From NCBI GenBank assembly GCA_026398715.1, contig JAPLSI010000135.1:1-8106 (forward strand): 8,106 nt of DNA, in the 5' to 3' direction. The notes below the pieces were generated by a model that made no database searches, was not told the DNA's origin, and worked only from the letters and a program-made list of their open reading frames with translations. Below are positions 1 through 6,707 of the stretch, piece by piece (position 1 is the first letter of the stretch; every line of letters starts with the position of its first letter). Made by a program: the position numbers and the translations under genes. This DNA is from Gammaproteobacteria bacterium (lineage in GTDB: Bacteria; Pseudomonadota; Gammaproteobacteria; Xanthomonadales; Xanthomonadaceae).

Positions 1-1638
1 GTCGAGGAAGGCCATCTTGCTGCCGATTTCCAGGCTGTCCACCTGTTCGTCGTCATAAGGCAGCTGCGAGTTGGGCAATACGCTGGCGCGGATGTTGTAG
101 CCGCCGGACTTGAAGCCACGCGACCACAGGCCGTACAGCAGCACGTCGTCGGTCAGCTTGTAGTCGAGCGAAACCTTGGGCGACAGGTTGGTGAAGGTGA
201 TGGTCTTGTCGAAGCCCACGGTAAGGGTCGGCACCGCGAACTTGTTGTTGGCGAAGCTCTGGTTGTTGACCACGCCGTTCTTTTCTTCCTGCGTCCAGCG
301 TGCACCGCCGCTCAGGCTGAACCTGTCGGTGAAGGCATAGCTCCAGTCGCCATACACCGCGATGGCTTTCGTATAGACGATGCCGTCGGTGGTGCCGTAC
401 TGGCCGCCAAAACCGGCGCCCGGCGGATTCGGGAAGAACGGCGGAATGTCGGCGCCGCGCAGGAAGATGTTCCTGACCAGGCCGCCGGCCTCGCCCTTGA
501 ACCAGTACACGCCGAACACGCCGCGCGACTTGCCGCCGCCGTCATAGGCTGCCTGGAATTCCTGGCTGAGCTGCTTGTCGTGGTAACCGGCATGCACGTC
601 GGCCAGCTCGGCCGGCAGGGTGTCGAAGTCGATCGAGGTTTCGGTGTCGGACTTGCGATAGGCGCTGATGGACTTCAGCGACCAGCTTTCGCTCGGGCGA
701 TAATTCGCGACGAACGAGGCGCCACCGGCGGTGGTCGAGTTGTCCGGATAGAAGCCGCTGCGCACGTCGTAGCGGTCTTCCAGCGGCAGGTGGTCGGGCA
801 CCCGCGGGTCGAAGCGGTTGGTGGTCAGCATCTGAGCGCCGCGAACGCCGGACGTATCGGACGTGTAGTCCATCTCGATCCTGGCGTCGAACTTGTCACC
901 GTCCGGGAACATGCCCATCGTGAAGCGCAGGGCCTTGGTGTTCTTGTCGCTGACGTCCACGCCGGTATTGATGTTTTCACCAAAACCACCGCGGGTCAGG
1001 CTGGCAGCAGCCAGGCGCATGCGCACGCCGCCGCCCAGCGAGCCACCCACGGCTGCCTTCACGTCGGCCTGGCCATAGCTGCCCGCGGTCACTTCAGCGT
1101 AACCCTCGAAGTCGGTCGGCAGCTCGCGCGACACGTACTTGATGGCGCCGCCGACAGTGTTCTTGCCGTACAGCGTGCCCTGCGGGCCGCGCAGAACTTC
1201 GATGCGGCCGACGTCGAACACGTCGAGCAAGCCGCCCTGCGGACGCGCGATGTACACGTCGTCCATGTAGATGCCCACGCCCGGGTCAACGCCCCACAAC
1301 GGATCGGACTGGCCGACCGCGCGGATATAGGCAGTGATGGTGGAGTTGTTGCCGCGTGCGGCATAGATGGTGAGGTTGGGAACCTGGGCATCGAGGTCGC
1401 CAAGGTCACGGATATTGAGTTTTTCCAGGGTCTCCGGCGTAAACGCGGTGACCGCGACGGGCACGTCCTGCAAGGTCTCCTCGCGACGACGCGCGGTGAC
1501 AGTGACTTTTTCCAGCGTGGCCTTGTTCTCGGCTGCGGCTTCCGCATCGGCCGGCTTGGCAGTCGTTTCCTGTGCGTGGGCGGTGACGGACAGGCCAAGG
1601 ATCAGGCCGATGGCCAGGCTCAGGTGGTTGCGCTTCAT
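1..1638 (-). CDS. TonB-dependent outer-membrane receptor (partial, C-terminus beyond left edge)
   Basis: The first 546 residues of a TonB-dependent receptor are visible; the rest of the barrel lies outside the window (family members usually have about 700-900 residues). Such receptors import siderophores, vitamins, sugars or other ligands across the outer membrane using TonB-ExbBD energy. Residues 1-22 form a signal peptide (MKRNHLSLAIG start, hydrophobic core, cleavage after AHA). A TonB-box-like segment (LEKVTVTARRR, about 42-52) leads into the plug, with LQDVPVAVTAF at 56-66, a YMDDVYIARP segment at 124-133 and the hallmark RIEVLRGPQGTLYGKNTVGGAI at about 145-166. Alternating aromatic/polar barrel strands follow, such as SLSGGARWTQEEKNG. 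The ATG at 1638 is supported by a purine-rich Shine-Dalgarno sequence (GAGAGGGGAG, 1651-1642). The gene diverges from the GntP permease. The ligand cannot be read from the sequence; the plug style is that of the large xanthomonad/sphingomonad receptor group with mixed substrates. No frameshift is seen. Confidence 0.95.
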   Translation of the reverse strand, partial: MKRNHLSLAIGLILGLSVTAHAQETTAKPADAEAAAENKATLEKVTVTARRREETLQDVPVAVTAFTPETLEKLNIRDLGDLDAQVPNLTIYAARGNNSTITAYIRAVGQSDPLWGVDPGVGIYMDDVYIARPQGGLLDVFDVGRIEVLRGPQGTLYGKNTVGGAIKYVSRELPTDFEGYAEVTAGSYGQADVKAAVGGSLGGGVRMRLAAASLTRGGFGENINTGVDVSDKNTKALRFTMGMFPDGDKFDARIEMDYTSDTSGVRGAQMLTTNRFDPRVPDHLPLEDRYDVRSGFYPDNSTTAGGASFVANYRPSESWSLKSISAYRKSDTETSIDFDTLPAELADVHAGYHDKQLSQEFQAAYDGGGKSRGVFGVYWFKGEAGGLVRNIFLRGADIPPFFPNPPGAGFGGQYGTTDGIVYTKAIAVYGDWSYAFTDRFSLSGGARWTQEEKNGVVNNQSFANNKFAVPTLTVGFDKTITFTNLSPKVSLDYKLTDDVLLYGLWSRGFKSGGYNIRASVLPNSQLPYDDEQVDSLEIGSKMAFLD

Positions 1639-1712
1639 GTTCTCCCCTCTCGAAACGGAAGACGACCGGTTGGCCGAATTGCATTGCAGACTAGTGCCGT
1701 AACGCCGATCTA

Positions 1713-1735
1713 ACACTTGTACCTTGGTACAGTGT
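1713..1735. promoter_or_regulatory. Imperfect palindrome in divergent intergenic region, candidate operator
   Basis: Arms ACACTTGTACC (1713-1723) and GGTACAGTGT (1726-1735) flank a central TT. The core TGTACC/GGTACA pairs perfectly, and the outer ACAC/GTGT pairs after one extra T in the left arm. It lies 75 bases upstream of the receptor start and 58 bases upstream of the permease start, so one regulator bound here could control both divergent genes. The size is typical of TetR- or GntR-type dimer operators, but no regulator gene is present in the window, so the family is unknown. A poor -10-like TCTAAC (1709-1714) overlaps its left edge; I could not define a convincing sigma-70 promoter on either strand. 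Confidence 0.45.
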
Positions 1736-1793
1736 GCCGGGCGCCAGACTTTGCCGACACTTCCGCGCTACGAACAACGGAAGGAACGAAGGC

Positions 1794-3191
1794 ATGGCCT
1801 TTGTGATCGTGCTGGCCGCCCTGTGCTTCCTGATGGTGGTCGCATACCGCGGCTACAGCGTCATCCTGTTCGCGCCGGTCGCGGCAATGGGCGCCGTGCT
1901 GCTGACCGACCCCAACCTGGTGGCGCCGGTGTTCACCGGCTTGTTCATGGAAAAGATGGTCGCCTTCCTGAAGCTGTACTTCCCGGTGTTCGTGCTGGGC
2001 GCCATCTTCGGCAAGGTGATCGAGCTGTCGGGTTTCTCAAAGTCGATTGTAGCGGCCACCATCCGCCTGGTTGGCGGCGAGCGCGCCATGCTGGCGATCG
2101 TGCTGGTCTGCGCCTTGCTTACCTATGGCGGCGTGTCGCTGTTCGTGGTGGTGTTCGCCGTGTATCCCTTCGCCGCCGAACTCTTCCGCCAGAGCGACAT
2201 TCCCAAGCGCCTCATTCCCGCCACCATCGCGGTGGGCGCTTTTACCTTCACCATGGACGCGTTGCCGGGCACGCCGCAGATCCAGAACATCATCCCCACC
2301 ACCTTTTTCGGCACGGACACCTGGGCCGCGCCGATCCTGGGCTGCATCGGCGCCGCTTTCATCCTCGCCGCCGGCATGGGCTACCTGGGCTGGCAGCGGC
2401 GCAAGGCCTTCGCCGCCGGCGAAGGCTACGGCACCAACCTGGTCAACGAACCCGCCCCTTTCGAAAGCAGCCGCCTCGCCCATCCTTTCATCGCCATCCT
2501 GCCGCTGCTGCTGGTCGGCATCAGCAACAAGCTGTTCACCATCTATATCCCGCAGTTCTATGGCGCCAGCCACGAGTTCATCCCGGCGGTGATCGGCGAC
2601 CCGAAGCCGGTCGTGCAGGAAGTGTCCAAGCTCGCCGGTATCTGGGCGGTCGAGGGCGCGTTGCTGATCGGCATCCTGACGGTGCTGGTATTTGCCTGGA
2701 AGCAGGTGCGCGAGCGCTTCGCCGTGGGCAGCCAGGCGGCCATCGGCGGCGCGTTACTGGCCTCGATGAACACCGCATCGGAATACGGCTTCGGCGCAGT
2801 CATCGCCTCCCTGCCCGGCTTCCTGGTCGTTGCCGATGCCTTGCGCGCCATTCCGAATCCGCTGGTGAATGAAGCCATCACCGTGACTGCGCTGGCAGGC
2901 GTGACCGGTTCCGCGTCCGGCGGCATGAGCATCGCCCTGGCCGCGATGGCAGACACCTTCGTCGCCAACGCCAACGCCGCCGGCATTCCGATGGAAGTGC
3001 TGCACCGCGTGGCGGCGATGGCGTCGGGCGGCATGGACACCCTGCCGCACAATGGCGCGGTGATCACGCTGCTTGCCGTGTGCGGGCTGACCCATCGCCA
3101 GAGCTACAAGGACATATTCGCGATCACGCTGGTCAAGACCATGGCCGTGTTCGTGATCATTGGCGTGTATTACGCGACCGGGTTGGTCTGA
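1794..3191 (+). CDS. GntP-family inner-membrane permease (gluconate/organic-acid:H+ symporter-like)
   Basis: This 465-residue polytopic membrane protein of the GntP/gluconate:H+ symporter superfamily has the usual family length (about 440-470). Hydrophobic segments run through the whole chain, for example 1-17, 22-38, 61-75, 98-125, 180-199, 231-245, 286-301, 317-346 and 441-463. Signature stretches are GGVSLFVVVFAVYPFA (112-127), IPKRLIPATIAVGAFTFTMDALPGTPQIQN (136-165), NTASEYGFG (326-334), TGSASGGMSI (371-380) and SGGMDTLPHNGAVITLL (411-427). Relatives are annotated variously as gluconate, citrate or D-beta-hydroxybutyrate permeases, so the substrate is open; a small carboxylate or sugar acid is likely. 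I chose the ATG at 1794 because AAGGA (1781-1785) sits 8 bases upstream and the protein then begins with a membrane segment. An in-frame GTG at 1734 would add 20 polar residues and lies inside the palindrome, so it is less likely. The divergent receptor neighbour suggests a shared uptake role. Confidence 0.9.
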   Translation: MAFVIVLAALCFLMVVAYRGYSVILFAPVAAMGAVLLTDPNLVAPVFTGLFMEKMVAFLKLYFPVFVLGAIFGKVIELSGFSKSIVAATIRLVGGERAMLAIVLVCALLTYGGVSLFVVVFAVYPFAAELFRQSDIPKRLIPATIAVGAFTFTMDALPGTPQIQNIIPTTFFGTDTWAAPILGCIGAAFILAAGMGYLGWQRRKAFAAGEGYGTNLVNEPAPFESSRLAHPFIAILPLLLVGISNKLFTIYIPQFYGASHEFIPAVIGDPKPVVQEVSKLAGIWAVEGALLIGILTVLVFAWKQVRERFAVGSQAAIGGALLASMNTASEYGFGAVIASLPGFLVVADALRAIPNPLVNEAITVTALAGVTGSASGGMSIALAAMADTFVANANAAGIPMEVLHRVAAMASGGMDTLPHNGAVITLLAVCGLTHRQSYKDIFAITLVKTMAVFVIIGVYYATGLV

Positions 3192-3192
3192 C

Positions 3193-3222
3193 GCCCACGG
3201 CCACTCGCAACCGGCAGTGGGC
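3193..3222 (+). terminator. Stem-loop just after the permease stop, possible terminator or attenuator
   Basis: GCCCAC (3193-3198) pairs with GTGGGC (3217-3222). An inner GCC (3200-3202) pairs with GGC (3213-3215) across one mismatch, giving about nine paired bases and a 10-base loop. It begins one base after the permease TGA. No U-tract follows (the next bases are ACGGGTAGAG), so it is not a classic intrinsic terminator. It may weaken read-through into the downstream PPC-domain gene or protect the 3' end of the message. Confidence 0.3.
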
Positions 3223-3283
3223 ACGGGTAGAGTTTGGGGGCGGCACGAATCGCGGTCTCCTTTCCGTAAGCCCCGGGGTGAGC

Positions 3284-4111
3284 ATGGACAAGACTCTCGT
3301 TGGTTTTCTCGCAGCGGCGCTCCTGCTGCCCTGGTCGCAGCAAGCCCGAAGCGGCATGTGCGACAGCATCCGACCCTTGGCCGAGATGGCGCCCTCGGGC
3401 TTCGAATCCATTGAAGAAGCCGGATCCGAAGGCGAAAGCCGCCCGGCGACGCGATCGCTTCCCGGTGCCGACGAGTGCACGGTAGATGGACAAGAGGAAT
3501 ACTCCTGCCTGTGGAACGGGGTCAGCGATCCCGCAGAGCGGGCCGCCAGGCTGGGCCAGGAAATCCACGCCTGCTTCCCCGGATCCACGCTGCAGGCGCT
3601 GGACCTGCTGGGCATGCATGTCATCGCCACCGACGACGCCCGCATCAGCGTCCTGGGCGGCATGGAAGACCAGGTCATATTGATCACGATCCAGAAGGCG
3701 CCCGATTCGCAGCCGAGGGCCGCTGCGCAGCCTGCCTCCGCCCCGTCCAGCACCGCCACGCCTTCAGCCTCCAGCGACCAGGATGACCTGATCGATTTCG
3801 GCGAAACCATTCGCGGGCGAATCGAGCGTAGCGACCCGGCCCTTGCAGATGAATCGCACTACGACGAGTACCGCTTCAGCGGAAGGGCCGGCGAGCACAT
3901 CCTCATCACCATGCTTTCAGGCGAATTCACACCCTTCGTCACCTTGAGGCGTCGGGTAAATGGCGTGTCCGAATACGTCCCGGATGAGAAACCAAGCTAC
4001 GACGACGAGAAGGTTGACCGCACGCTGCCGGAAACCGGCGAGTACATCATTCGCGCAGGTACGCTTGCTTCCGACGTGATCGGCGACTACACGCTCGAAC
4101 TCAAGCGCTGA
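3284..4111 (+). CDS. Secreted protein with C-terminal PPC-like domain, function unknown
   Basis: A predicted exported protein of 275 residues. The N-terminus (MDKTLVGFLAAALLLPWSQQ) looks like a signal peptide, with likely cleavage near residues 21-25. Residues 26-140 form an unrecognised domain with four cysteines (26, 65, 75, 97), which could make two disulfides in the periplasm. An Ala/Pro/Ser linker spans about 141-166. Residues 169-275 resemble the bacterial pre-peptidase C-terminal (PPC) beta-sandwich: an initial GETIRGRI, then DEYRFSGRAGEHILITMLSGEFTPF, acidic DEKPSYDDEKVD, LPETGEYIIRAG and a final IGDYTLEL. PPC domains usually accompany secreted proteases or act in adhesion or Ca/sugar binding; no catalytic peptidase domain is present here. 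The ATG at 3284 follows a GGGGTGA ribosome site; an in-frame GTG at 3278 is possible. In-frame codons further upstream read as polar sequence overlapping the permease. It starts 92 bases after the permease and may be cotranscribed, but no functional link is evident. Confidence 0.75.
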   Translation: MDKTLVGFLAAALLLPWSQQARSGMCDSIRPLAEMAPSGFESIEEAGSEGESRPATRSLPGADECTVDGQEEYSCLWNGVSDPAERAARLGQEIHACFPGSTLQALDLLGMHVIATDDARISVLGGMEDQVILITIQKAPDSQPRAAAQPASAPSSTATPSASSDQDDLIDFGETIRGRIERSDPALADESHYDEYRFSGRAGEHILITMLSGEFTPFVTLRRRVNGVSEYVPDEKPSYDDEKVDRTLPETGEYIIRAGTLASDVIGDYTLELKR

Positions 4112-4125
4112 ACCGGGACGACCGA

Positions 4126-6039
4126 TCAGGACAAGCGCGATTCCGGCTGGTCCAGCATCGGCGGCAAGGGGCAATGCAGCGACGCGCAAATGGTGCGCAG
4201 CAGCTCGGCTTCGGCGACATTGACGCGGCCGTCGTGGCTGATCGCGGTGACGATGCCTTCCATCAGCAATTCCTTGCCCAAGGGCTGTAGCGCATCGAGC
4301 TCCGGCCAGATCGCATCCAGTGCGCCCAGCATGTCCTTCGGCGGCTGGTAGGGTGCGTTGAGGCGCGGGAATACCCGTGCCAGTCCCGCGACGTAAGCGC
4401 GCGGTGCATCGGCCGGATTTTCGTGCCCGGCCTGCGCCACGATGGCGAACAAGGTGGTGGCTGACGCCGTGCAATCGGCCAGCCGCTTGTTGCCCGACAC
4501 CCAGGCGCGCGACGGATCGAGCGATTCGGACACCTGCGTCTGCAACAGGCGGCCGAGGCAATATTCGAACAGGTCCACCTTGCCATCGGCATGCACCAGC
4601 GCAAACACCGTGTCCATGAAATGCTGCAACTCAGGCCGCGGCCGGCGCCGCAACAGCGGGAAGGCAAGCGAGGCCAGCGGCAGGCGCAGGATCGGATTCA
4701 GGTCGGCCATGCTGTCGGCGTAGTCGAGCGACTGTTCGGCGCAGCGACGATCGGTGCGTGCAACCAGTTCGTACTGCTGCGCGTCGCGCGCCGGGCCGGC
4801 CGCAGCGTGCAGCAAGCCGTACAACAGCGGGATGACATCGGACTGGTCGCGCGCCGCGCGCTGCAACACGTCCGGGATGTTGTCGTTGATGCTGCTGGCG
4901 CGACGGTAGTCGTCGGCCTGCGGCGAGCCGACCTGCGCGATCACGCTGGGCGGGGTCAGGTTGACCTGGCTGCGCGCGCCGGGCAACGGCGGCGGTGCAT
5001 AGGCGCCCAGGCCCATCGCGGCGTCCTCGTCCAGGCCGTTCGGCGGGGTCATCGACCAACGTGCTTCCAGCTCGCGCAGCGCATCGCCCTTGAAGCTCGG
5101 GTCCAGCGCCTGGATGCGCTGCAGCAACGGCGGGTGCGTGGCCATCATGCTCGACAGCTTCAGGCCCTCGCCGAACAACATGTGGCTGACTTCCTCGGTA
5201 TCGGCATTGGCCAGCTTCGACCCCTCGGGCAGGCCCGCAAGTTTCTTCAGCGCACCGGCAATGCCGCGGGTCTGCCGCGTGAACTGCACGGCCGATGCAT
5301 CGGCCAGGTACTCGCGCTGGCGGCTGAGGCCGGCCTTGATCAGTCGGCCGAAGAACAATCCGACGTAGCCGACGACCAGCAGGCCGATGGCCACGGCGAT
5401 CAGCGGCGCGGTGTCCTTCGAGCGACCGAAGCGGCCGTGCTCGAGGATCTTCCGGCCGATCAGCGCCAGCACCAGGATGCCGAACAGCAGGCCGATCAAC
5501 CGGATGTTGAGCCGCATGTCGCCGTTGAGGATATGGCTGAACTCGTGCGCGATCACGCCCTGCAGCTCGTCGCGGTTGAGGCGGTTCAAGGCGCCTCGGG
5601 TAACCGTGATGCTGGCGTCGCTGGGCGCGTAGCCCGCGGCGAAGGCGTTGATGGCGGATTCTTCTTCCAGCACGAAGATCTGCGGCACCGGCACGCCGGA
5701 CGCGATGGCGATCTCTTCCACCACGTTGCGCAGCCGGCGCAGGTTGAAGTCGGTGGTGTCCTCGGCGACCGGGGTGGCGCCCATCTGCTGCGCCACCGCC
5801 CCGCCGCCGGTCCGCAGCGACGCGGTACGGAACATGCTGGCGGCGCCGATGATAGTCAGCGTGACCACGCTGGCGGCCAGCAGGCCGCCCAGCGAGATGC
5901 CGTCCTCGGCCGCGCCGCCCATCACGAACAAAAGCACGACATCCACCGCCGCCACGATGGCCAGCACGGCCATCGCGAACAGGATGATCAGGCGCTTCGA
6001 CTGGCGTCGCGCCTGGTCCTGGCGCTCGAAGAAGTTCAG
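4126..6039 (-). CDS. HtpX-like M48 family membrane metalloprotease with C-terminal TerB-like extension (CTG start)
   Basis: A 637-residue integral inner-membrane zinc metalloprotease. Numbered from the CTG start, the N-terminus reads (M)NFFERQDQARRQSKR, then membrane segments at about 17-41 and 47-70. The HEFSH zinc motif is at 165-169 (ligands His165 and His169, catalytic Glu166). Membrane segments follow at 179-198 and 212-234, then the third ligand Glu243 in REYLADASA, and ATHPPLLQRI at 301-310. This is the M48B/HtpX arrangement, associated with degradation of misfolded membrane proteins. HtpX itself is about 290-300 residues; here about 320 more follow, including two acidic helical stretches, VHADGKVDLFEYCLGRLL (about 482-499) and ISHDGRVNVAEAELLRTI (about 600-617), that resemble TerB-like tellurite-resistance domains. 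The first in-frame ATG is only at 5973 and would remove residues 1-22 at the edge of the first membrane segment. The CTG at 6039 overlaps the lemA stop and has a good ribosome site. The gene is the second of a lemA-M48 operon, convergent with the PPC-domain gene. Confidence 0.9.
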   Translation of the reverse strand: MNFFERQDQARRQSKRLIILFAMAVLAIVAAVDVVLLFVMGGAAEDGISLGGLLAASVVTLTIIGAASMFRTASLRTGGGAVAQQMGATPVAEDTTDFNLRRLRNVVEEIAIASGVPVPQIFVLEEESAINAFAAGYAPSDASITVTRGALNRLNRDELQGVIAHEFSHILNGDMRLNIRLIGLLFGILVLALIGRKILEHGRFGRSKDTAPLIAVAIGLLVVGYVGLFFGRLIKAGLSRQREYLADASAVQFTRQTRGIAGALKKLAGLPEGSKLANADTEEVSHMLFGEGLKLSSMMATHPPLLQRIQALDPSFKGDALRELEARWSMTPPNGLDEDAAMGLGAYAPPPLPGARSQVNLTPPSVIAQVGSPQADDYRRASSINDNIPDVLQRAARDQSDVIPLLYGLLHAAAGPARDAQQYELVARTDRRCAEQSLDYADSMADLNPILRLPLASLAFPLLRRRPRPELQHFMDTVFALVHADGKVDLFEYCLGRLLQTQVSESLDPSRAWVSGNKRLADCTASATTLFAIVAQAGHENPADAPRAYVAGLARVFPRLNAPYQPPKDMLGALDAIWPELDALQPLGKELLMEGIVTAISHDGRVNVAEAELLRTICASLHCPLPPMLDQPESRLS

Positions 6040-6623
6040 AACGAAACCTTCGGCGCCTCGCGCTTGGCCGGCTCGGTGATTTCAAGCAGGGCGGCCGCGA
6101 CGAAGTTGAACATGCCGGCGACGATGCTGGACGGGAACACTTCGCGCTTGTTGTTGTAGGCCATCACCGAATCGTTGAAGGCCTGGCGGGCGAAGGCGAC
6201 GCGGTTTTCGGTGGAGGTCAGCTCCTCCGACAACTGCATCATGTTCTGGTTGGCCTTCAGGTCCGGATACGCCTCGCTGACCACCATCAGGCGGCTGAGC
6301 GCGCCGGTCAGGCCCTGGTCGGCCGCAGCGAGGTTCTGCATGGCGGCAGCGTCGCCGGGATCGGCCTTGGCGGCGGCGAGGCCGCTGACGGCGGCGGCAC
6401 GGGCCTTGATGACGGCCTCGAGCGTCTCGCGCTCGTGCGCCATGTAGCCCTTGGCGACTTCCACCAGGTTGGGGATCAGGTCGTAGCGGCGGGTCAGCTG
6501 CACGTCGATCTGCGCGAAAGCGTTCTTGTACGCGTTCCGACTTGTTATCAAACCGTTGTAGATGCCGACGGCCCAGAAGGCCGCGACCACCAGCAAGCCC
6601 AGGATCACCAAAATGCCAATCAT
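6036..6623 (-). CDS. lemA: LemA family protein
   Basis: A 195-residue LemA family protein, close to the usual 185-200. Residues 1-22 (MIGILVILGLLVVAAFWAVGI) form an N-terminal membrane anchor, followed by YNGLITSRNAYKNAFAQIDVQLTRRYDLIPNLVEVAKGY, the family core. The rest is an Ala-rich helical bundle including SEAYPDLKANQNMMQLSEELTSTENRVAFARQAFNDSV (about 116-153) and the C-terminal MAYNNKREVFPSSIVAGMF (154-172). LemA proteins are anchored in the cytoplasmic membrane with a helical domain; their biochemical role is unsettled, and they repeatedly pair with M48/HtpX proteases in operons, as here. The ATG at 6623 has a strong ribosome site, AAAGGGG (6637-6631), seven bases upstream. The stop TGA (6038-6036) shares two bases with the CTG start of the protease gene, implying translational coupling. 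The gene diverges from the serine hydrolase across an 84-base gap. Confidence 0.95.
   Translation of the reverse strand: MIGILVILGLLVVAAFWAVGIYNGLITSRNAYKNAFAQIDVQLTRRYDLIPNLVEVAKGYMAHERETLEAVIKARAAAVSGLAAAKADPGDAAAMQNLAAADQGLTGALSRLMVVSEAYPDLKANQNMMQLSEELTSTENRVAFARQAFNDSVMAYNNKREVFPSSIVAGMFNFVAAALLEITEPAKREAPKVSF
6047..6051 (-). promoter_or_regulatory. Ribosome binding site that decides the CTG start of the M48 gene
   Basis: On the minus strand GAAGG (6051-6047) lies inside the end of lemA, seven bases before the CTG at 6039-6037. That is ideal Shine-Dalgarno spacing. The alternative ATG at 5973 is preceded by GATCATCCTGTTCGCG, with no Shine-Dalgarno-like sequence. Between CTG and ATG there is no in-frame ATG, GTG or TTG. 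Together with the lemA stop overlap (CTGA), this favours translationally coupled initiation at CTG. Confidence 0.65.
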
Positions 6624-6707
6624 GTCGCAACCCCTTTATTTGTTCAGGCCAGTGTGTGAGGCGCAAGGCTAGAATGGCGCTTCACTCCCGCGAAGCATAC
6701 GTTGGAC

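Noticed and set aside
580..1713. Long plus-strand open frame of 377 codons opposite the TonB receptor
   Set aside because: It is antisense to a receptor with clear signal peptide, plug and barrel motifs. Its translation is His/Arg/Gly/Val-rich with no recognisable domain, typical of a shadow frame in high-GC DNA.
1724..2872. Plus-strand 382-codon frame overlapping the permease in another frame
   Set aside because: Its translation is Arg/Gly/His-rich low-complexity sequence, whereas the overlapping 1794-3191 frame encodes a well-conserved polytopic GntP-family protein.
4631..6085. Minus-strand 484-codon frame overlapping the M48 protease in another frame
   Set aside because: It is an Arg/Gly/Pro-rich shadow of the true frame without any domain motif.
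4591..6159. Plus-strand 522-codon frame opposite the M48 protease
   Set aside because: It is antisense to the HEFSH-containing protease and the end of lemA; its composition (Gln/Arg/His/Ala/Val-rich, no domain) is that of a mirror frame.
6670..6675. TAGAAT, a possible -10 box for the serine hydrolase in the lemA/hydrolase gap
   Set aside because: It matches the -10 consensus well, but no acceptable -35 element lies 16-18 bases upstream, so a promoter call is not supported by sequence alone.
6679..6697. GCTTC/GAAGC inverted repeat upstream of the serine hydrolase
   Set aside because: Only five base pairs around an eight-base loop; expected by chance in GC-rich DNA and lacking other support as an operator.
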